Origin: Alphaproteobacteria bacterium UBA3760
Lineage (GTDB): Bacteria > Pseudomonadota > Alphaproteobacteria > Rs-D84
Direction: 5' to 3'
NCBI GenBank assembly: GCA_002371155.1
Contig: DFGC01000019.1
Location: 40,170-72,639, forward strand
DNA: 32,470 nucleotides
Part shown: positions 28,658 through 32,470 of the stretch, piece after piece
How the letters are laid out: each line of letters begins with the position of its first letter
Numbering within the stretch: the first letter of the stretch is position 1
Program-made: the position numbers and the translations under genes
The notes under the pieces: generated by a model
Told to the model about the DNA's origin: nothing
The model's input: the letters and a program-made list of their open reading frames with translations, nothing else
Databases searched by the model: none

Positions 28658-29545
28658 TTATCGTTGATTCTTGGACTTTGTCCATCCCAATACAGCAAAC
28701 CCAATCAACAATGATAAAATAACTAAAAATATACCGGTGGCGGCAAATTTGCTTTCTGCGAACGGCAAATCGACATTCATACCATAATATCCAACGATAA
28801 CCGTCGGAATAACCAGTATAATATTCCACATAGTCAGCCGATTAATGTATTTGTTTGATTCCATATTTATAATACTTTCAAATGTTTCTTTGATAGATTT
28901 TAACATTTTACTATAACTTGTCACGACCTCGGTTGCCTGGGAAAATTCGATACGGACATCTTCTGCTAACTCTTGTGCTTCATCTGTTTTTATAAATCCG
29001 CGCATTTTTTCCAATTTATCCAACACCGAAACATTTCCCTTGATGCCCGCCATATATAAAGTATAACTGTTTTCAACCTCTAACAATGCCATCAGGTCGT
29101 ATTTAGAAATATGCTGTTGCAGGCCTTTTTTAGATTCTAAAACTCTTTTGTTTAATTCTTTTAATAAACGCAGGTATGATTCCGCGATATAGTATAAAAT
29201 ATTCAAAATAAAATCTTCGCGTGAATCTTTTTCAGACTTTTTAATTTTATCCAACAAATCACACCGTTTTCTGCATACAGTAATTACTCGATTTGGCGAA
29301 TAAATAATTGATAAAGGCTCGGTATGCCACAAAGTATCATTTTCACGATTGATAATCGGAAAACGCACAATTATAACCTTGTAATCATCTTCGATTTCCA
29401 ATCGCGGTTGTTCATCGGGGTCCAAAATATCGATAATATTGTCTTCGTCGATTTTATATTCTGATTGCAATCTTTCAAAATCATCATGGTCGGGATTGCC
29501 GACATTTACCCAAGAAAATGTTTTCAGTTTTTCCGTCACAAACAT
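28658..29545 (-). CDS. corA: CorA-family Mg2+ transporter
   Basis: 295 residues. A soluble cytoplasmic N-terminal domain (1 to about 230) has the long charged helices typical of CorA. Two C-terminal transmembrane helices follow (about 236-254 and 266-288). The signature YGMN, with GMN at 255-257, follows IPTVIVG at the end of TM1 and forms the selectivity mouth of the pentameric channel. The short basic tail KSKNQR is also typical. GGGGGTGCG precedes the ATG. It imports Mg2+ and sometimes Co2+/Ni2+. It is a single-gene unit, convergent with argS and divergent from the next gene. A CorA relative specific for another metal cannot be excluded. Confidence 0.93.
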   Translation of the reverse strand: MFVTEKLKTFSWVNVGNPDHDDFERLQSEYKIDEDNIIDILDPDEQPRLEIEDDYKVIIVRFPIINRENDTLWHTEPLSIIYSPNRVITVCRKRCDLLDKIKKSEKDSREDFILNILYYIAESYLRLLKELNKRVLESKKGLQQHISKYDLMALLEVENSYTLYMAGIKGNVSVLDKLEKMRGFIKTDEAQELAEDVRIEFSQATEVVTSYSKMLKSIKETFESIINMESNKYINRLTMWNIILVIPTVIVGYYGMNVDLPFAESKFAATGIFLVILSLLIGFAVLGWTKSKNQR

Positions 29546-29692
29546 TTCGCACCCCCATTATTTCTAAAAACAACGCCAGATATTTTACACCAAAAAGATA
29601 CGAAAATCAAACGCATATCACGAAAAAATACCTATATATTGCCTTCACATAAATTCATATCATTCATAAAACACACACCAAGGAGGAAAAAT

Positions 29693-30124
29693 ATGAATGA
29701 CACACCATCTGCATTTTCTGTATCGCATTATATTCTATTATTTTTAGTTTCAACGATATGCACAGTATCGGTTGTATGGGTTTTGATTTCGGCAAATAAC
29801 CGTGAATCTGCATTGCGCGATAAAAGTATGGCAACGATATCCGATACACCTAAATCGTGTCAAAAAGATGCCGCGGATAAAATCATACTGTTATGGGAAA
29901 CTGATTATAACAATGTCCCACAAAGTTATAAAATAATGGAATTAAATTATGCAAATCGCGTTGTCCCAGTGCGAACAACCGGCACATGCAACGGTGAAAA
30001 ATTTGTATGTCAAATGGGTGATGTGCGCACTGCGTGCGATCCGTGTGCAAAAAATTCTGCCCGCAAACGCGCAATGTTCCAACATATTTCGGACGAAATC
30101 GACGCGTTATGCACCGGGGAATAA
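29693..30124 (+). CDS. small membrane-anchored protein of unknown function
   Basis: 143 residues. The start at 29693 is set by a perfect AAGGAGG at 29680-29686; a longer in-frame reading begins at 29465 but overlaps corA and has no ribosome binding site. The N-terminus has one hydrophobic helix (about 12-33) that could be a signal anchor. The remaining roughly 105 residues are charged. They contain a Cys near residue 56 and a C-terminal Cys cluster (TGTCNGEKFVCQ, ACDPCAK, CTGE). I recognise no family. The cysteines suggest an oxidised periplasmic domain with disulfides, though CDPC could also bind metal. It stands alone between corA (divergent) and the next gene. Confidence 0.75.
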   Translation: MNDTPSAFSVSHYILLFLVSTICTVSVVWVLISANNRESALRDKSMATISDTPKSCQKDAADKIILLWETDYNNVPQSYKIMELNYANRVVPVRTTGTCNGEKFVCQMGDVRTACDPCAKNSARKRAMFQHISDEIDALCTGE

Positions 30125-30132
30125 AAAAAGTC

Positions 30133-30162
30133 TTGCATTGAATTTTCGATTTTTGTTAGAAT
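30133..30162 (+). promoter_or_regulatory. possible promoter for the large partial gene
   Basis: TTGCAT (30133-30138) and TAGAAT (30157-30162) are 18 bases apart, 45 bases before the ATG at 30208. The -10 matches five of six; the -35 is weak. AGGAG at 30196-30200 is a good ribosome binding site. Confidence 0.45.
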
Positions 30163-30207
30163 AAATTCCAAGGAAGGATATTTTTTGCAAAAAACAGGAG
30201 AAATACC

Positions 30208-32470
30208 ATGTTAAAGCGTTTGAGTATTTTGGGAACATTCTTGATGGGGGCGGTATGCTCGGTGGCATACGGTTTGCAACCGAGTGTTCGGGCTGGCTCG
30301 CTCAGTTTGAACACGGGACTGCGTCCAACTGGAACAAATGCGACAACATCGTCTGTGTCCGCGGCACCTGCGGGTGGTGTGGCATTAAACAGTGCGCGTG
30401 GTTCAACAATCTCTAAATTTTCTTCCAGTGTTGTGCCTGTGGCTGGTCACACCAAAGAAAACCCAACATTTGATGATTCTGTATTGGATGAAATCCGTCA
30501 ACAAATCCGTGATTTACAAGATGCCCAACTGGCATTGGAAAACAGCCAATTAAATCGCGATGATGTCGAAGATACAATTATAAACCAATTTCAAACTGTA
30601 AATTTAACAACAACGAATCGGGATTTGAAAAACGCATTGACCGATATTCGTTCTGATAATCAAAGTTTGCGTTCATCATTAAATTCCATTCAACAACAAA
30701 CTGACGGTTTTGGCGATTCGTTGGCTGAAAATATTGACAATCGGTTAAAGGTTCGCGGTTTGGTTGATGATAACAATCATGTGTCTTTTGCGAACAAATC
30801 TGATATTGAACCTGCGAAATTGGCGCAAAATTTAACATCAAATACATATTCTAAAACAATTTTAACAAACGAATTACAACCATCAACCAACACAATCAAA
30901 GAAATTATTGCCGATGATTTAAAAGATCGTGAAATTTTGGCAAACGACGGTTCGTTAAATGTTGAAAAAAAGGGTGCAATCCAAATAAACGAGTCAACCG
31001 TCACAAACGCATTGCGTAATTCAAGCGCATTCAAAAACATGGTCTCGGACGAGGTTGCAACCAAGGGCTATGTCACCGAAAGTGCATTGGCGAACAAAGA
31101 TTACATAACAACATCCGACTTAAATAACAGAAATTATTTAACATCAGATTCTGCGGCGATTCGTGATTTGGCAACCAAAAGTGAAATTGCGCCTGATTAT
31201 ATGGCGACAAAAATGGTTGGCAACTCAACGGCCAAGGCCACATTGGAAAACGCGATTGGCACAAATACCACAACGGTAAACAATTTAATAAATTCGAAAT
31301 TGACCGAAACCGGAATTGTGGATTCACGTGGCAACAGACAATTTGCAACATTGAACGATTTGCCTGTTATCAACGAACAAACGGTTGCGGCGGCACTGGG
31401 CGATTCGTCTGTTATATCAGATGCTGTGGTAAACAGTTTGAAAAACAAACAAATTTTGAACAATTCTGGCACGCGTAATGTTGCAACTTTGGGCGAAATG
31501 GACGAATTGGACGGAAAAATCACAAACCTGAATTCCAGACTTTCATCCAAGGCCGATGCAACCGATTTATCTGCATCGAATATCGCGAATATCTTGGCTG
31601 GCAACAATGCTGCCACATCGGCATTGGGTAATGCGTTAAAAGATACAACCGCATTGACCGATAAATTTGCATTAAAAACCGATGTTGTAAACGTTGATGA
31701 CGAATTGATAGAGGCTGCGGTCAACGATGCTTTAACAAATTCATCAACATTAAGTGGTATTGTTGACGAAGCGGTCAATGGTCGTAATTTTATCACAGAC
31801 ACAAATTTAAACACGACATTGGCTGATTATGTGACAACAACGGCATTAAATAATCGCGGATTTCTTACCAGTTCAGATTTGAACGAACGCGGATATTTAA
31901 CGGCGGATTCTGAAACGATACAAAACCTGGCAACCAAGGCTGATGTTGATCCTGAAACATTGGCGGCTAATACCGCATTTACAACTAAATTTGCCTTAAA
32001 GGGCGAGGGTGGTTCCGGCACCGGTGGCATAACCGCTGATGATGTCAATGAATTGATTGATAACAGAAATTTTGCCGACGCCGCAACCGTGTCATCAATA
32101 AATGATTCATTAAATACATTAAATACATATGTCAATGGTGGTGTCGAAGACGAACAATCGTTATTACACGCAATCAGAAACGACGAAACAATTCGTGATG
32201 CATTAAAGGGTGAACCCGGCGCAACTGGTCCCCAGGGGCCTGCTGGTCAAGACGCCGATGCGGGTCAGGTTGCTAATATATTGATGGCAGATTCTGGATT
32301 CAAGGCATCTGTCAAGGGTGAACCGGGAACTGGAATTACATACAAAGGCGAAGTCAATCAACATTCGGAATTACCGACAACAAACCTTACCCAGGGCGAT
32401 GCATATTATAATTATGCGGATGGTTTATTGTATATTTACAGTTGTGATAATAATAATGTTTGCAAATTCC
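30208..32470 (+). CDS. large secreted coiled-coil / collagen-like protein, 3' end outside window
   Basis: The frame is open from the ATG to the window edge (754 codons, no stop). The start has AGGAG seven bases upstream and a Sec signal peptide (LKR, hydrophobic core, AYG cleavage after residue 22). A Ser/Thr/Ala-rich stretch follows, then a coiled-coil (about 88-120, DEIRQQIRDLQDAQ). A long repetitive region has units such as TSDLNNRNYLTSDS, repeated later as SSDLNERGYLTADS, and LATK motifs. Gly-x-y collagen-like triplets appear at about 668-680 (GEPGATGPQGPAG) and again at about 704. The last part reads YKGEVNQHSELPTTN and GDAYYNYADG, like a module of phage tail fibres. A trimeric fibre on the cell surface is a fair inference. 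The C-terminus, which would show the anchor, is missing. Confidence 0.8.
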   Translation, partial: MLKRLSILGTFLMGAVCSVAYGLQPSVRAGSLSLNTGLRPTGTNATTSSVSAAPAGGVALNSARGSTISKFSSSVVPVAGHTKENPTFDDSVLDEIRQQIRDLQDAQLALENSQLNRDDVEDTIINQFQTVNLTTTNRDLKNALTDIRSDNQSLRSSLNSIQQQTDGFGDSLAENIDNRLKVRGLVDDNNHVSFANKSDIEPAKLAQNLTSNTYSKTILTNELQPSTNTIKEIIADDLKDREILANDGSLNVEKKGAIQINESTVTNALRNSSAFKNMVSDEVATKGYVTESALANKDYITTSDLNNRNYLTSDSAAIRDLATKSEIAPDYMATKMVGNSTAKATLENAIGTNTTTVNNLINSKLTETGIVDSRGNRQFATLNDLPVINEQTVAAALGDSSVISDAVVNSLKNKQILNNSGTRNVATLGEMDELDGKITNLNSRLSSKADATDLSASNIANILAGNNAATSALGNALKDTTALTDKFALKTDVVNVDDELIEAAVNDALTNSSTLSGIVDEAVNGRNFITDTNLNTTLADYVTTTALNNRGFLTSSDLNERGYLTADSETIQNLATKADVDPETLAANTAFTTKFALKGEGGSGTGGITADDVNELIDNRNFADAATVSSINDSLNTLNTYVNGGVEDEQSLLHAIRNDETIRDALKGEPGATGPQGPAGQDADAGQVANILMADSGFKASVKGEPGTGITYKGEVNQHSELPTTNLTQGDAYYNYADGLLYIYSCDNNNVCKF

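Noticed and set aside
29465..29692. Upstream extension of the small membrane protein
   Set aside because: It overlaps the corA start on the other strand and ignores the perfect AAGGAGG at 29680-29686.
30208..32470. Prophage tail region
   Set aside because: The fibre-like gene has its own Sec signal peptide and promoter, and its neighbours here are corA and a small membrane protein, with no phage structural or lysis genes in the window.

Overview
The window looks like part of the chromosome of a host-associated (probably gut) alphaproteobacterium with moderately AT-rich DNA. Four things point there. The gene order ruvB - ybgC - tolQ - tolR - tolA is the classic proteobacterial Tol block. The sensor kinase resembles the EnvZ-like kinases of alphaproteobacteria. 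ArgS, RuvB and CorA are ordinary bacterial types. TAA, TAG and TGA all act as stops, so the code is standard. I cannot name the species. Uncultured gut alphaproteobacteria of the RF32/Enterousia kind are my best guess, by inference only.

Layout. Positions 1-990 hold no convincing gene but a dense cluster of GC-rich direct, inverted and hairpin repeats. Positions 991-19488 (minus strand) are one uninterrupted gene for a secreted protein of about 6,165 residues. It has a Sec signal peptide, a cysteine-rich N-terminal domain, and then roughly forty InlB-type B-repeat (Listeria-Bacteroides repeat) modules. Cysteine-rich GCC/EGF-like segments, a block of MBG-like and Ig-like domains and two LamG-like domains interrupt or end this array. 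Positions 19590-23813 (minus strand) carry a probable operon: a degenerate alpha/beta hydrolase, ruvB, a SPOR-domain lipoprotein, ybgC, tolQ, tolR and tolA. The giant gene follows tolA, where tolB and pal would be expected.

A divergent promoter region near 23.87 kb separates this block from a plus-strand set. That set is a secreted cysteine-containing protein of unknown function, an OmpR-type response regulator, an EnvZ-like histidine kinase and argS, ending at a bidirectional terminator (28581-28607). CorA (minus strand) converges on that terminator. Next comes a small membrane-anchored protein (29693-30124). Last is the start of a second large secreted protein (30208 to the window end, open at the edge) with coiled-coil repeats, collagen-like Gly-x-y triplets and a phage-tail-fibre-like segment.

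The window therefore combines housekeeping envelope functions (Tol energy transduction, cell-wall binding, envelope stress sensing, Mg2+ transport) with two very large modular surface proteins. The most notable points are the giant modular protein and its internal cassette duplications and domain insertions, its position in the tol locus, the hydrolase without its catalytic serine and histidine, the shortened TolQ, and the uncharacterised secreted protein tied to the two-component system.
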